The notes under the pieces are model-generated. The model was not told where the DNA came from and ran no database searches. It worked only from the letters and a program-made list of their open reading frames with translations. Below, in pieces: positions 26,017 through 35,036 of a DNA stretch of 64,000 nucleotides. The stretch's first letter is position 1. Each line of letters starts with the position of its first letter. The stretch spans positions 496,001 to 560,000 of the forward strand of contig CAXBLU010000001.1 in the NCBI GenBank assembly GCA_963976815.1. The letters run 5' to 3'. This DNA is from JAHRVQ01 sp963976815. GTDB taxonomy: Bacteria > Pseudomonadota > Gammaproteobacteria > Pseudomonadales > Azotimanducaceae. The translations under genes were made by a program, and so were the position numbers.

Positions 26017-26733
26017 CTAGGCAAATACCTCGGTCAGAAAGTTTTTGATGGACTGGGTAGCGCGATCATTGGCCACGGTATTAAAAACCGTTCCAAAGTC
26101 AGGATTGTTTGCACCTGGGTTTGTGAAGGCATGGGTTGTGCCACCATAGGCATGAACCTGCCAATCAACACCCGCCTGGGTCATTTCCTGTTCAAGCTCT
26201 AATACCTGCTCTGGCGGTACCATCGGGTCATCAAATCCGTGCAAACATAAAACTTTGGCGGAAATTTTTTCATTCGGCACGTCACCGGGAGAAAAGATAC
26301 CGTGAACACTAATCACACCCAGGACATCCGCGCCAGAACGGGCAAGTTCTAATACACACATACCACCAAAACAATATCCCATGGCTGAGATCTTAGTGTT
26401 ATCTACGTAATCGAGCCCTTTTGCCAGATCTAGGGCGGCGGTAATTCTAGCTCGCAGCAATTTGCGATCCGTGGCAAAAGGTCCCATCAAACTACTGTTG
26501 TATTCAACATCATCGTCTTTACCGAAGATGCCTTTGCCATACATATCAATTGCAATTCCGATATAACCCAGTGCAGCCATTTCATCTGCTTTGCCCGTCG
26601 CAAAATCCCGGCGACCGGTCCAGTCGTGGGCGATTAGAACGGTAGGTTTTGGACCAGGCGTACTATCGTCATAGGCGATATAAGCTTCTAATGTGGCGTC
26701 GCCATCTTGATAATCGAGAGTTCCGGTATACAT
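26017..26733 (-). CDS. Dienelactone hydrolase family protein
   Basis: 238 residues, cytosolic. Nucleophile Cys121 in GYCFGGMCVLEL, acid Asp in HGFDDPMVPPEQ, base His in GTTHAF. This is closer to the typical DLH pattern (GYCFGG) than the paralogue at 1950-2669. ATG 26733 follows AGGAGATAAA. Substrate uncertain; many bacteria carry several DLH paralogues. It follows the sulP gene in the same direction at some distance, with a short tandem repeat between. Confidence 0.9.
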   Translation of the reverse strand: MYTGTLDYQDGDATLEAYIAYDDSTPGPKPTVLIAHDWTGRRDFATGKADEMAALGYIGIAIDMYGKGIFGKDDDVEYNSSLMGPFATDRKLLRARITAALDLAKGLDYVDNTKISAMGYCFGGMCVLELARSGADVLGVISVHGIFSPGDVPNEKISAKVLCLHGFDDPMVPPEQVLELEQEMTQAGVDWQVHAYGGTTHAFTNPGANNPDFGTVFNTVANDRATQSIKNFLTEVFA

Positions 26734-26819
26734 TTTATCTCCTTAGTTTTTAGTGTGATTGGTAGTTTGTCGTAGCCAGTGAAATTCAGGATTCAACAGG
26801 GCATTAATGTAGATTTTTA

Positions 26820-26873
26820 GCTCAGGGCTGTTTACCCGCTCAGGGCTGTTTATTCGCTCAGGGCTGCTAACTC
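26820..26873. repeat. 18-bp tandem repeat across the sulP stop codon
   Basis: Three units starting GCTCAGGGCTG at 26820, 26838 and 26856. Read on the gene strand each unit encodes a short ALS-containing peptide, and the repeat carries in-frame stops (TAA twice more after the real one). The unit is six codons long, so gain or loss of copies keeps the frame. Confidence 0.9.
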
Positions 26874-28574
26874 CCGAATGGCGATGTCGGTGGTGAAGAA
26901 TACCTGGCCTTGCATGCGCTCGAAGAATTCAGTTTCCTTTAGCTTATCCATCACGGGGCCCTTTACCTCTGCCAGGTGAAGCGTCACACCTAGCTCATCA
27001 AGACTATCGGATAGCACTTCGAGCATTTCAAGACCACTGGTATCAATAAAATTTGTTGCGGTACAAATAAGCAGAACGTGTTTCAGTTCACGCGACTCAG
27101 TCACCTCGTTTAACAAAAATGTCTCGATGTAGCGAGAATTGACAAAATAGAAACTTTCGTCAATCCGGACCGCCAGCACCCCTGGTAATGTTTCAACCTT
27201 GTGCCTGAGGACGTTGCGAAAATGTTCGGTCCCCTGCCAGCGACCCACCACAGCAATATGAGGTTTACTGCTACTACGAATCAACAACACAAAGGAGATC
27301 CCGACCCCGACAAGGATTCCAGACTCAACCCCAAAAACCAGTACCGAGAGAAAGGTAAATACAAAGGTCACCGCATCAGCTGCGTTAAACTCAAAGGTTC
27401 TTTTAATGCCATGCCAATCAATCAGTTGCCATGCTGACAAAACGATGATGGCAGCCAAAATACTTTTTGGTAAATAATAGAAGAACCAGCCAAAACCCAG
27501 AAGTGCACACAGCACCAACATTGCCGTGACAATACCTGCGAGCTGCGTTGCAGCACCAGCGGAAAAGTTCACAATTGTTCTGGCAAAACTGCCTGCAACT
27601 GGGAATCCTCCAACCAGGGCAGAGCCGATATTGGCAAAGCCTAGCCCGATTAACTCCTGATTTGGTACAAGTTTCTCTCGACGCTTTACTGCGACAGCGG
27701 TACCAATAGAGGTACTTTCCATAAACACCACCATGGCAATTAACAATGCCGAGGGCATAAGCGCTTCGATCTCTGTCCGATTGAAATCAAAAGCCTGAAG
27801 TTGCGGTAAGCCGCCGGGAATATCCCCAACAATAGGCAGGACCTCAGACTGACCGGAGAAAAACACATAGGCGACTGACAATACCACCGCATACATCGGT
27901 GCTGAACGAGTCAGCGCACCAATCCAAACCTCCGGCGTACCTTTTGCCTTGAGTAGCCTTGTCAGAGGTTCCCGGCACAGCAGCAATAAGACCACACTGG
28001 AAAGACCCAGCCCAAGGCTTATAAAATTGGTGTTTGTTAGCTGGTGCATTAGATGGCTGGATACCGACAGGAGGTCGGTGCCTTTTGCAGCGGAAACCCC
28101 AAGTAGGGTTGGTATCTGATTGAAAATAATTAGGGTTGCTGCCGCTGTAATAAAGCCACTGACCACCGCATGACTTAAAAAACTTATGACTGCACCAAAA
28201 TTTATAACTCGAAGCACCAACAAAATGGCGCCGGTCAGTAACGCTAATTTGGACGCGACAATTGCATAGTTTGTGGTACCTGGCACCGCCAGATCACTCA
28301 CCGCCTCTAACGTCATCATTGCGATTATTGCCGCAGGTCCTACCGCAAGGGTTTTTGAACTACCAAAAACACCGTAAAAAAGTAATGAGAAAATGGCGGC
28401 ATACAAGCCAACTTGAGGCGGCAAGCCCGCCAGAAACGCGTAGGCGATCACCTGGGGAACCGTGATAAACAGCACCACCGAACCCGCAATCAGATCGTCC
28501 GCAAGCCATATTTTCTTGTAGCCGGGTAACCACTCAAGAATGGGAACAAACTGTTTTAGGCGGTGTGGAATCAT
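26850..28574 (-). CDS. SulP-family anion transporter with STAS domain
   Basis: 574 residues. The N-terminal block of SLC26/SulP transporters is clear (VLFITVPQVIAYAFLAGLPP with QVGLYAAIF), with about 11-14 TM segments, then a cytosolic STAS domain from about residue 460 (VRIDESFYFVNSRYIETFLL; NFIDTSGLEMLEVL, whose Ser is the STAS phospho-site position). Carries sulfate, bicarbonate or another anion with Na+ or H+; a carbonic anhydrase that would suggest bicarbonate is not adjacent. ATG 28574 sits close behind GGAG. The 3' end bears an 18-bp repeat. Confidence 0.93.
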   Translation of the reverse strand: MIPHRLKQFVPILEWLPGYKKIWLADDLIAGSVVLFITVPQVIAYAFLAGLPPQVGLYAAIFSLLFYGVFGSSKTLAVGPAAIIAMMTLEAVSDLAVPGTTNYAIVASKLALLTGAILLVLRVINFGAVISFLSHAVVSGFITAAATLIIFNQIPTLLGVSAAKGTDLLSVSSHLMHQLTNTNFISLGLGLSSVVLLLLCREPLTRLLKAKGTPEVWIGALTRSAPMYAVVLSVAYVFFSGQSEVLPIVGDIPGGLPQLQAFDFNRTEIEALMPSALLIAMVVFMESTSIGTAVAVKRREKLVPNQELIGLGFANIGSALVGGFPVAGSFARTIVNFSAGAATQLAGIVTAMLVLCALLGFGWFFYYLPKSILAAIIVLSAWQLIDWHGIKRTFEFNAADAVTFVFTFLSVLVFGVESGILVGVGISFVLLIRSSSKPHIAVVGRWQGTEHFRNVLRHKVETLPGVLAVRIDESFYFVNSRYIETFLLNEVTESRELKHVLLICTATNFIDTSGLEMLEVLSDSLDELGVTLHLAEVKGPVMDKLKETEFFERMQGQVFFTTDIAIRELAALSE

Positions 28575-28609
28575 CGCTCCATTGTCTTACATTGCCTCCA
28601 AGGATGAAA

Positions 28610-29320
28610 CTAAATGAGCTTTTCCCGGCGTAGTGCCAACGAAATTTGAGTAGCCCAGGCAGCAACTCCTTTTGCACAGGGGTGATAACCGTCTTCCGCC
28701 ATATATTCGGCATCGAGGGGAAGCTCCGTTGCAATGTAGGTCACCTGAGTTAACAATCGACCTACTCTGGATAGGCTATGGTCCAACATTTTGGCCCGGG
28801 TACCGAGGGCGAACCGTAGGGGTTGAGGCAATAGCGGAAACCCATGCATCGGGGGTAACCCTAACAACACAATCGGAACTCGGAAGCGCTTGATGAGTTC
28901 GCCAACAAGGGTGGTTAATTCAAGCTGCCAGCGGGTCATGGAGGTCAGATGGGAGACATCGTTTACCCCAATGTTAATCACCACCAGATCAGCCCTGCCA
29001 TCAAGAAGCGGCAAACGCTTCAACAGGTCTCCCAGACGATCACCGTTTTGGCCTTCCGATCGCCAACTAACAGGTTCTCCCCTGTGCTCGGATATTAGCG
29101 TCGCCAGCTGAGCCGGCAATGCTGCACTCGTGACTTCTACCCCAACCCCCGCAACAATTGAGTCTCCAATCACTAATATTCGAAAGTCACCCTGGGTCAT
29201 CTCCCTGGGGCCCGTGGCTTCGGCCAATTTGATGGCACGACGCCTGACAAAAAAGCCCTGAAGCAGCAGCAATGGGGACAGGAACAGACAACAGGTCCAG
29301 AGTAGTGACAGCCGAATCAT
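28610..29320 (-). CDS. SGNH/GDSL hydrolase, membrane-anchored
   Basis: 236 residues. An N-terminal hydrophobic stretch (LSLLWTCCLFLSPLLLLQGF) is followed by basic residues, so the enzyme is anchored or secreted. Block I is ILVIGDSIVAGVG with Ser54; block III is NIGVNDV (Asn); block V is DGYHPCAKG (Asp and His). All four SGNH residues can be placed. Acts as an esterase/lipase or acetyl-hydrolase on unknown substrates. Eight bases separate it from the upstream hydratase gene, so co-transcription is likely. Confidence 0.88.
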   Translation of the reverse strand: MIRLSLLWTCCLFLSPLLLLQGFFVRRRAIKLAEATGPREMTQGDFRILVIGDSIVAGVGVEVTSAALPAQLATLISEHRGEPVSWRSEGQNGDRLGDLLKRLPLLDGRADLVVINIGVNDVSHLTSMTRWQLELTTLVGELIKRFRVPIVLLGLPPMHGFPLLPQPLRFALGTRAKMLDHSLSRVGRLLTQVTYIATELPLDAEYMAEDGYHPCAKGVAAWATQISLALRREKLI

Positions 29321-29328
29321 CGCAGCAA

Positions 29329-30078
29329 CTATTGGGTTAGTTCGACATCAACACTCGCAAGCAGTTGACCTTCGGATTCATAACGAGCGGTATAATGACC
29401 TGGTTTCGCGCCGAGGATCGTCCCAAGTGCGCCGGACATTAGGAACATCCCCTTTTTTAATGGATAGTTGAGGGACAGTGCCTTGTTCACTAACCAGACC
29501 GCTAGTGCTTTTTGGTCACCAATATCACCGCTTGTGGCTTCGTTGATGACATCCCCATCCTTTAGCAATTTCACCTGGATATGATTCGGCTCCGCTGATC
29601 CCAAAACAGGACCTTTGATATACGAGCCTCCAGCTGAATTCCCAGAAACCAAATCAACCGCAGATGCTTTACCGACGTAGCCAACTTCTGCAAGGTCAAT
29701 GGCGATATGCAGTTGAGAGAAGGTTTCAGCAAACTGCTCAATGGAAACCTCAGTTGTGACATCAACGCCCAGCTCATAGCCTATTTCAACTTCAATAACG
29801 GGAACCACCATCTGAGAAAGATCATGTCTGCCTTCAACTCCAGCATTGGCCAGCAGCACCCCGAGTAACGGCTCGGTGACATTAAAGGCCGACTGGGCGG
29901 GTTTGGACGAGAGGACCGCCTTATACCCGACAAAGGACAAATTGAGCCTATCAAGCATTGCGCCCTGAATTTGGTAGGCCTGGGGCATTGTAGTGGCCGG
30001 GTCAACATTTGGCTTGAGCTGCCTTTGCTGATGGGCTGTTGCCATCAATTCGCCATAGTCCTGTTGTCTTGTATTCAA
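29329..30078 (-). CDS. 2-keto-4-pentenoate hydratase / FAH-family protein
   Basis: 249 residues. Resembles MhpD-type hydratases: an N-terminal helical pair (YGELMATAHQQRQLKP and AYQIQGAMLDRL), then the metal-binding EVEIGYEL and the core strand SAGGSYIKGPVLG with FLMSGALGTI near the end. The family adds water to 2-hydroxypenta-2,4-dienoates in aromatic meta-cleavage, or decarboxylates related keto acids. No neighbouring meta-cleavage genes, so the role here is open. Start is TTG 30078 preceded by AAGGAATATAGC. Divergent from the peptide-binding protein gene. Confidence 0.85.
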   Translation of the reverse strand: MNTRQQDYGELMATAHQQRQLKPNVDPATTMPQAYQIQGAMLDRLNLSFVGYKAVLSSKPAQSAFNVTEPLLGVLLANAGVEGRHDLSQMVVPVIEVEIGYELGVDVTTEVSIEQFAETFSQLHIAIDLAEVGYVGKASAVDLVSGNSAGGSYIKGPVLGSAEPNHIQVKLLKDGDVINEATSGDIGDQKALAVWLVNKALSLNYPLKKGMFLMSGALGTILGAKPGHYTARYESEGQLLASVDVELTQ

Positions 30079-30145
30079 GCTATATTCCTTATACGGTCAA
30101 GCACAATTGGGTGTGCTCTGAGGTTACTCCATCATTCTACGGATT

Positions 30146-31729
30146 TTGTCGCGTTCTGTTTTGATTTTTCTGCTCGCTTCCCTGGCGAACGCCAAAGGTA
30201 TCAATTCCCAGGCCCGGTCGGTAACCCTGTCGCTTCAGGTCGAACCACCTACCCTGGATAGTTCTGTCGTAACAGATACCACTAGCGGCCTCATTCTGAC
30301 GTTGACCAACGAGGGACTGATATCCCTCGGCAAGCGTGGAGAGATTGTCCCAGGTATGGCTGAGCGCTGGGAACAGGATGGTCTCGATGTCACTTTTTAT
30401 TTGCGCGAGGCACAATGGAGCGATGGGCAACCGGTTACCGCCCAGGACTTTGAGTATGCGTTTAAACGACTGGTTGATCCTACAACGGGCGGTGCGGGTT
30501 CGACATTTTTTGCATACATTCTAGAGAATGGAGAAGCAATTCTTCGGGGCGAGAAACCCACCGAAGCCCTGGGTGCAAATGCCATTAGCGACCGCATATT
30601 CAAGATTAGATTAAGCCGTCCTGCCCCCTATTTTCTAACTATCCTGACAAACCCACAGTGGCGACCACTGAGACAGGACTTTGTCGCTGCACAATTAGGT
30701 CGATACGGAGCAGACGCGGCCAACCTATTATCAAATGGACCATTTATACTGACAAACTGGACCCATAGTGCATCACTCAAACTCGTTCGTAACCCCACCT
30801 ATTGGAACAAAGCGGACATCCATCTCAATCAAATTGATTTTGGTTACATTACCTCGGACACCCGTTCACTCCTTAACCTATATAAGAGTAACGAACTCGC
30901 CGCCCTTCGACTCAACGAGGACATATTGAAGGATACCCTGAGCTCCGGTCTTAGGGTTCAAAAAGCCCCGACCAACTGTTTGAGCTGGATCATGCTTAAT
31001 ATGCAGCCTGATCGCCTGACCAGTCATAAGAAAATTCGCCAGGCAATTCGATACGCAATTGATCGAGACCGCTACGGCAATACAATTGTCGGGTTACCCG
31101 GTACCAGAATTATCAACAGCATTTTTACGTCTAGAATGCAGGGTGTATCGGGGTCATTTCAATCCGAGTTCCCCGCGCCTGAAATTGAATACAATCTGGA
31201 GAAAGGGCGAGCGTTAATTGCCGAAGCAAAAGCGGAACTTGGTGTTGAGAAATTACCGCCGATTGTCATGTTGATCAATGAGACCAGGCAGATAGAGGCA
31301 GAATTTGTTCAATCACAATTAATGAACGGTTTGGGGCTTGATGTGCGGGTCGACAAACAAACGTTTAAACAGTCCCTGGTAAAATTTAGAAGCGGCGACT
31401 TTGACCTGGCCCGCAGTGGATTTTGTGGGGGAGCCCTGAATGACCCCGTGTTCTTTGCCGGAATATTTACCAGCCAAAGCGCCTACAACGACATGTCCTT
31501 CTACCATGAACGCTACGATGAGCTAATGAAAATCACACACTACTCAGCAGACCAGGCTGAGCGTATGGCTGCCTTTAATGAAATGCAGGATATTCTCTTT
31601 GAGGAAATCCCTATTATCCCCACCATCGAATCCTCATGGGTGTACGTTCAAGATCAAAGACTCCGAGGCTTAAAACGCTTTCCTAATATCGACTTCGCCC
31701 ACGCCAGGCTGATCGGACGAGACTCCTAA
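30146..31729 (+). CDS. Oligopeptide ABC transporter substrate-binding protein (SBP family 5)
   Basis: 527 residues. Signal peptide (VLIFLLASLANA) and the family-5 block LNEGL as LTNEGLISLGKRGEIVPGMA, ending ERWEQDG; later FTYAFKRL-like FEYAFKRLVDP and the C-terminal IPTIESSWVYV complete the OppA/MppA pattern. A periplasmic binding protein for peptides or murein peptides. It is encoded alone: no permease or ATPase genes adjoin, so it would have to share a transporter elsewhere. Start TTG 30146 is the only reasonable one; upstream codons lack ATG. Convergent with cobQ. Confidence 0.88.
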   Translation: MSRSVLIFLLASLANAKGINSQARSVTLSLQVEPPTLDSSVVTDTTSGLILTLTNEGLISLGKRGEIVPGMAERWEQDGLDVTFYLREAQWSDGQPVTAQDFEYAFKRLVDPTTGGAGSTFFAYILENGEAILRGEKPTEALGANAISDRIFKIRLSRPAPYFLTILTNPQWRPLRQDFVAAQLGRYGADAANLLSNGPFILTNWTHSASLKLVRNPTYWNKADIHLNQIDFGYITSDTRSLLNLYKSNELAALRLNEDILKDTLSSGLRVQKAPTNCLSWIMLNMQPDRLTSHKKIRQAIRYAIDRDRYGNTIVGLPGTRIINSIFTSRMQGVSGSFQSEFPAPEIEYNLEKGRALIAEAKAELGVEKLPPIVMLINETRQIEAEFVQSQLMNGLGLDVRVDKQTFKQSLVKFRSGDFDLARSGFCGGALNDPVFFAGIFTSQSAYNDMSFYHERYDELMKITHYSADQAERMAAFNEMQDILFEEIPIIPTIESSWVYVQDQRLRGLKRFPNIDFAHARLIGRDS

Positions 31730-31781
31730 AGCCCGTTGTTTTTGTCCCCGGAGATCAGGTTAGGTGAGGGTCATACGAGGG

Positions 31782-33272
31782 TTATTGCATTAACGGCTTA
31801 GCCGCCTCATCAAACAGGCGCGCAATATTCAGATGCTCACTCAGGTTAGCCGCCACTTCATCCAGACATTGTTCAACGTGATGATCGTAGTCAAAATTGC
31901 TAGACCCAGAGCTAAAAAATTGATTTAACCAGGCAGAGCGAAACTTATTATCGGTAAATATTCCGTGTAAATAGGTGCCTTGAACTCGTCCTGTAGCGTT
32001 TGAACTTCCCTCAATTCGGTCCGAGGCGAACCGTGCAAACGGCCGCACACAATCCGGTCCAGTTGTAGTGCCCATATGGATTTCGTATCCGCTGATGACA
32101 ATCCCGCTGTTAACGTGGACCGCCTCAATTGGTGCAACCTGCTTGTTGCCCTGCATAGTTGTTACAACATCTAACAGACCTAACCCAGAAACACCGCCTG
32201 CTGCACCGTCCACTCCTGCCGGATCGTGGATTTCTTTGCCTAACAGTTGGTATCCACCGCAGATGCCAAATATTTTTCCACCGGCACGGGCGAAGGCAAT
32301 ACAATCGTGGTCCCAGCCCTGGGCTTGCATAAAGCGCAAATCGTTCAAGGTTGATTTGGTACCCGGCAAGATAATCATGTCCACGTCGAGGGGGATTGAT
32401 GCTCCCGGAGGAACAAAGCCGAGGTCAACATGGGGTTCCATTCGCAGGGGGTCCATATCGTCAAAGTTTGCTATGCGAGACAGCATTGGCACTGCAATCT
32501 TAATTCGTCCGGTAGACTCCGCCTGGTGGCTCATCAGCTGCTCTAACACCACAGCATCTTCCTGGGGTAGCGCACGCGCGGCGGGTAACCAGGGCACAAC
32601 GCCATGGCAAGCCCAGCCAGTGATTGACTTAATAGACTCAACCCCGTCTGTAAACAAGCTGGGATCACCACGAAACTTGTTAATAATAAAGCTCTTGATC
32701 AAGGCTCGATCGATCGGCGCAAGCACTTGCTGGGTGCCCACCAGCGCAGCTATAACACCACCTCGGTCAATGTCCGCAACCAAACATACGGGGGCGCAGA
32801 CCCTGGCAGCAAACCCCATATTGGCAATATCATGTTGACGCAGATTGGTTTCCGCAGGACTACCGGCACCCTCCACGAGCACCAGGTCGTATTGCTCAAT
32901 CAGGGTGGTAAAACTTTCGAGCACCGGCTCAATCAGGTTGCTTCGCTCACCAGAAAAATATCGTCTAGCACTCGTTTCGCCGATAGATTGCCCCTGCACA
33001 ATAACCTGAGATGCGCCATCAGCCTGGGGTTTTAGTAACACAGGATTCATATGGACCGTGGGATTTAATCCAGCTGCCCTGGCCTGTAGAGCTTGAGCGC
33101 GACCTATTTCTCCACCATCTGCACAGGCAGCCGCGTTATTCGACATATTTTGAGGCTTAAACGGAGCGACGGATATACCCTGTTGAAGTGCCCAGCGACA
33201 TAAACCCGCAACTAATGTGGATTTTCCTACATCCGATCCCGTGCCCTGGAGCATTAATACCTTACCGGTCAC
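31782..33272 (-). CDS. cobQ: Cobyric acid synthase
   Basis: 496 residues. N-terminal P-loop-type amidotransferase domain GTGSDVGKSTLVAGL with PFKPQNMSNNAA; C-terminal class-I glutamine amidotransferase domain with nucleophile Cys in FGICGGYQLLGKEI and His in YLHGIF. Makes adenosylcobyric acid by amidating four side chains of adenosylcobyrinic acid a,c-diamide. ATG 33272 overlaps the btuD stop by 4 bases, so it is the last gene of the riboswitch-controlled uptake operon. Earlier corrin-ring enzymes are not in the window, so it may serve salvage of incomplete corrinoids. Confidence 0.96.
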   Translation of the reverse strand: MTGKVLMLQGTGSDVGKSTLVAGLCRWALQQGISVAPFKPQNMSNNAAACADGGEIGRAQALQARAAGLNPTVHMNPVLLKPQADGASQVIVQGQSIGETSARRYFSGERSNLIEPVLESFTTLIEQYDLVLVEGAGSPAETNLRQHDIANMGFAARVCAPVCLVADIDRGGVIAALVGTQQVLAPIDRALIKSFIINKFRGDPSLFTDGVESIKSITGWACHGVVPWLPAARALPQEDAVVLEQLMSHQAESTGRIKIAVPMLSRIANFDDMDPLRMEPHVDLGFVPPGASIPLDVDMIILPGTKSTLNDLRFMQAQGWDHDCIAFARAGGKIFGICGGYQLLGKEIHDPAGVDGAAGGVSGLGLLDVVTTMQGNKQVAPIEAVHVNSGIVISGYEIHMGTTTGPDCVRPFARFASDRIEGSSNATGRVQGTYLHGIFTDNKFRSAWLNQFFSSGSSNFDYDHHVEQCLDEVAANLSEHLNIARLFDEAAKPLMQ

Positions 33273-34045
33273 TCCTGGATACCGGTAATCGCAACGCTGA
33301 GTTTGCCATCCGTTGCGGAAACTTCAGCAGAAACTTCGTAAACATCCAACATCATTGACGCTGTTAGGGTTTCTTCAACTGGCCCATCGGCAATCACCTT
33401 ACCAGCTTTTAACCAGATCAATCGATCAGCGAACTGGGCTGCCAAAGAAACATCATGCAGAACAATCAATGCCCCTGCGCCTTGATTGACAAAATTTCGA
33501 ATCATCGTCATGACTGCAAACTGATGTTTTGGATCAAGGGCGGCAATCGGTTCATCCGCAATCAGCAACGGTGCCTGGCTCGCAAAAGCCCGGGCACAAT
33601 GAACCCTGGCGAGTTCTCCACCGGACAAGGTGTCCACTCGACGATGGCGCAGATGCTCAAGATCACAGGCCACAAGCGCATCGTCAACGGCTGCATTATC
33701 AAGATCGCTTAACCGTCCAAGGGAAACACCATGGGCGAATCGCCCAAGGGCAACGGTGGTTTCAACATCAATTGGCCAGGCCATTGGGCGACTCTGGGGG
33801 AGATAGGAGATTTTGCGGCTACGCTCTACCGCCGCTAGCTGATTGGGGGGCACGCCATCTAAAGTAATATTGCCCTGGTAGTTTGAAAGTAATCCGACCC
33901 CTGCCCTGATCAGAGTTGTCTTACCCGCGCCGTTCGGTCCCAGCAGCACCACCAACTCTCCAGAACCTACACGACTACTCACATCATCTAGGATCTGGTT
34001 CCGACCGAGTTCGCAACTCACGCTCTGAAATAGTAACTCAGTCAT
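33269..34045 (-). CDS. btuD: Cobalamin ABC transporter ATP-binding protein
   Basis: 258 residues. Walker A GPNGAGKTTL, ABC signature TLSGGELARVHCARAF, Walker B LLIADEPIAALDP, switch His in VLHDVSLAAQ. FepC/BtuD subfamily (LLSNYQGNITLDGVPP). The ATG at 34045 lies inside the btuC stop region (8-base overlap); a longer frame upstream is within btuC and not used. Powers uptake through BtuC. Assigned to B12 rather than iron-siderophore import because of the riboswitch and cobQ/cobO. Confidence 0.92.
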   Translation of the reverse strand: MTELLFQSVSCELGRNQILDDVSSRVGSGELVVLLGPNGAGKTTLIRAGVGLLSNYQGNITLDGVPPNQLAAVERSRKISYLPQSRPMAWPIDVETTVALGRFAHGVSLGRLSDLDNAAVDDALVACDLEHLRHRRVDTLSGGELARVHCARAFASQAPLLIADEPIAALDPKHQFAVMTMIRNFVNQGAGALIVLHDVSLAAQFADRLIWLKAGKVIADGPVEETLTASMMLDVYEVSAEVSATDGKLSVAITGIQE

Positions 34046-35036
34046 GAATTTTTGATCTTTGGTTAGCAATCCAAACAAATGCCGGTGCACCAATCAGTGC
34101 TGCAACCACGCCAAGTTTCAATTCAACGTTGGTCGGTAGTATCCGTAGCAGTATATCCGCTGCAAGCAGAATACAGCCCCCTAACAGCGCAGAAGGAATG
34201 AGGGTTGAGCCGGGTTCGTGTTTAACAAAGGGTCGAACAAAATGAGGTGCAACAATACCCACAAACCCAACCGCCCCCGCTAAAGCGACAGCGCCGCCCG
34301 TGGCGATACCGGCACCAAGCACCACCATCATTCTTGTTCTGGGAAGATTCAAACCAATTCCTTCTGCGGCTTCTTCGCCCAGGGTTAACGCAGACAAGCC
34401 CCGACGAGACACAACAAGCAAGGCAGCACCCACCAACATAAAGGGTAGCGTCAAACCAATGTCGGCATAACTTCGGTTTGCAACGGACCCCAACATCCAA
34501 TTGATCATGTCCGAGAGAGAAAAAGGATTAGGCGCTAAATTCATGAGCAGCGCCATCAGTGCTCCGGCAAAACTTGAAACGGCAACTCCCACTAAAATAA
34601 GCGTGACCACGGATCCTAGTCTAATGGTTGCAGCGGCCAACAATGCGGTGGCTATCAGAGCACCCATCACCGCAGATAGGGGTAGGAAGAAGCTCGAAAC
34701 ACCTGCCAGGCCATAATACAAAGTAAAGGTCGCCGCGAGCGATGCGGTAGCGGATACACCGAGCACACCGGGGTCCGCCAGTGGATTTCTCAATAACCCC
34801 TGTAATGCAGCGCCACTAATACCAAGGGCCGCACCCACCAGATAAGCTGCTATTGCCCTGGGCAAACGGATTTCCCACAGGACAATATGGTCACCCTCAG
34901 AGCTTGCATGCAGTACTGTCGCCAGAAACCGTGTCAGGCCAAGTGGCGTTGAACCCAGCAAACAAGCAAGTAATAACAGCACAGCACTGACAATAAACAG
35001 AACAGGGATAAACCAGCTATTAGACATCGCTATCAC
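34038..35036 (-). CDS. btuC: Cobalamin ABC transporter permease
   Basis: 332 residues, FecCD family, about ten TM segments. Conserved blocks: IRLPRAIAAYLVGAALGISG with AALQGLLRNPLADPGVLGV, and the ATPase-coupling region RTRMMVVLGAGIATGGAVAL. The 17-base overlap with btuF upstream and 8-base overlap with btuD downstream make this a tightly coupled operon. Probably a homodimer in the inner membrane, receiving B12 from BtuF. Confidence 0.93.
   Translation of the reverse strand: MIAMSNSWFIPVLFIVSAVLLLLACLLGSTPLGLTRFLATVLHASSEGDHIVLWEIRLPRAIAAYLVGAALGISGAALQGLLRNPLADPGVLGVSATASLAATFTLYYGLAGVSSFFLPLSAVMGALIATALLAAATIRLGSVVTLILVGVAVSSFAGALMALLMNLAPNPFSLSDMINWMLGSVANRSYADIGLTLPFMLVGAALLVVSRRGLSALTLGEEAAEGIGLNLPRTRMMVVLGAGIATGGAVALAGAVGFVGIVAPHFVRPFVKHEPGSTLIPSALLGGCILLAADILLRILPTNVELKLGVVAALIGAPAFVWIANQRSKIHD

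Noticed and set aside
32068..32838. A 256-codon plus-strand frame
   Set aside because: Antisense to cobQ, whose catalytic motifs are intact; the frame shows no known pattern.
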